Shown here piece after piece: positions 6,713 through 6,732 of a stretch of DNA of 6,732 bases; the first letter of the stretch is position 1, and every line of letters starts with the position of its first letter. Below the pieces are notes generated by a model. It worked only from the letters and a program-made list of their open reading frames with translations. It had not been told where the DNA came from and did no database searches. The position numbers and the translations under genes are program-made. The stretch is taken from positions 1 to 6,732 of the forward strand of contig JBDREW010000012.1 in the NCBI GenBank assembly GCA_043819385.1. Direction: 5' to 3'. The DNA is from JBDREW01 sp043819385 (lineage in GTDB: Bacteria; Patescibacteriota; Minisyncoccia; Minisyncoccales; GWA2-38-27).

Positions 6713-6732
6713 AAAATTATTTTAAATTTAAA

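Overview
This is a very A+T-rich bacterial window with four intact protein genes, all on the minus strand, read from high to low coordinates: a DegT-family sugar aminotransferase, a membrane-bound nucleotide-sugar 4,6-dehydratase, murB and secA. All four read cleanly in a code where TAA and TAG are stops. The A/T-only or very weak ribosome-binding leaders, the tight packing, and a SecA with a charged insertion before the REAY-ADITYGTNNE motif suggest a Candidate Phyla Radiation (Patescibacteria, perhaps Parcubacteria-like) genome. That placement is inference from sequence style, not a measured phylogeny.

Layout. From 6712 down to 3723 lies a two-gene surface-sugar block: the aminotransferase, a 29-nt gap, then the dehydratase. 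Together they could turn a UDP-GlcNAc-type nucleotide sugar into a 4-keto-6-deoxy sugar and then an amino sugar for surface glycans. The block probably continues past the right edge, because its promoter is not visible. Next comes a 241-nt intergenic region (3482-3722), the most structured part of the window. Read on the minus strand it holds two consecutive hairpins, each capped by a C(UUCG)G tetraloop. The second is followed by a U-rich tract and is a convincing intrinsic terminator. It is followed by a perfect TATAAT and a third hairpin with a 10-bp outer stem just before murB. From 3481 down to 16 lies the second unit: murB, a 25-nt gap, then secA. It pairs a peptidoglycan-precursor enzyme with the Sec export motor.

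Most of the window is ordinary housekeeping and envelope biosynthesis. No mobile element, CRISPR array, tRNA or rRNA was seen. The points worth checking are the intergenic RNA structures (strand-specific UUCG stems, and a nine-base segment that can pair in two alternative ways), a MurB in which the usual YRxSxF active-site motif reads LKNGIF, an insertion and a shortened helical-wing region in SecA, and an in-frame GATATA microsatellite at the start of murB.
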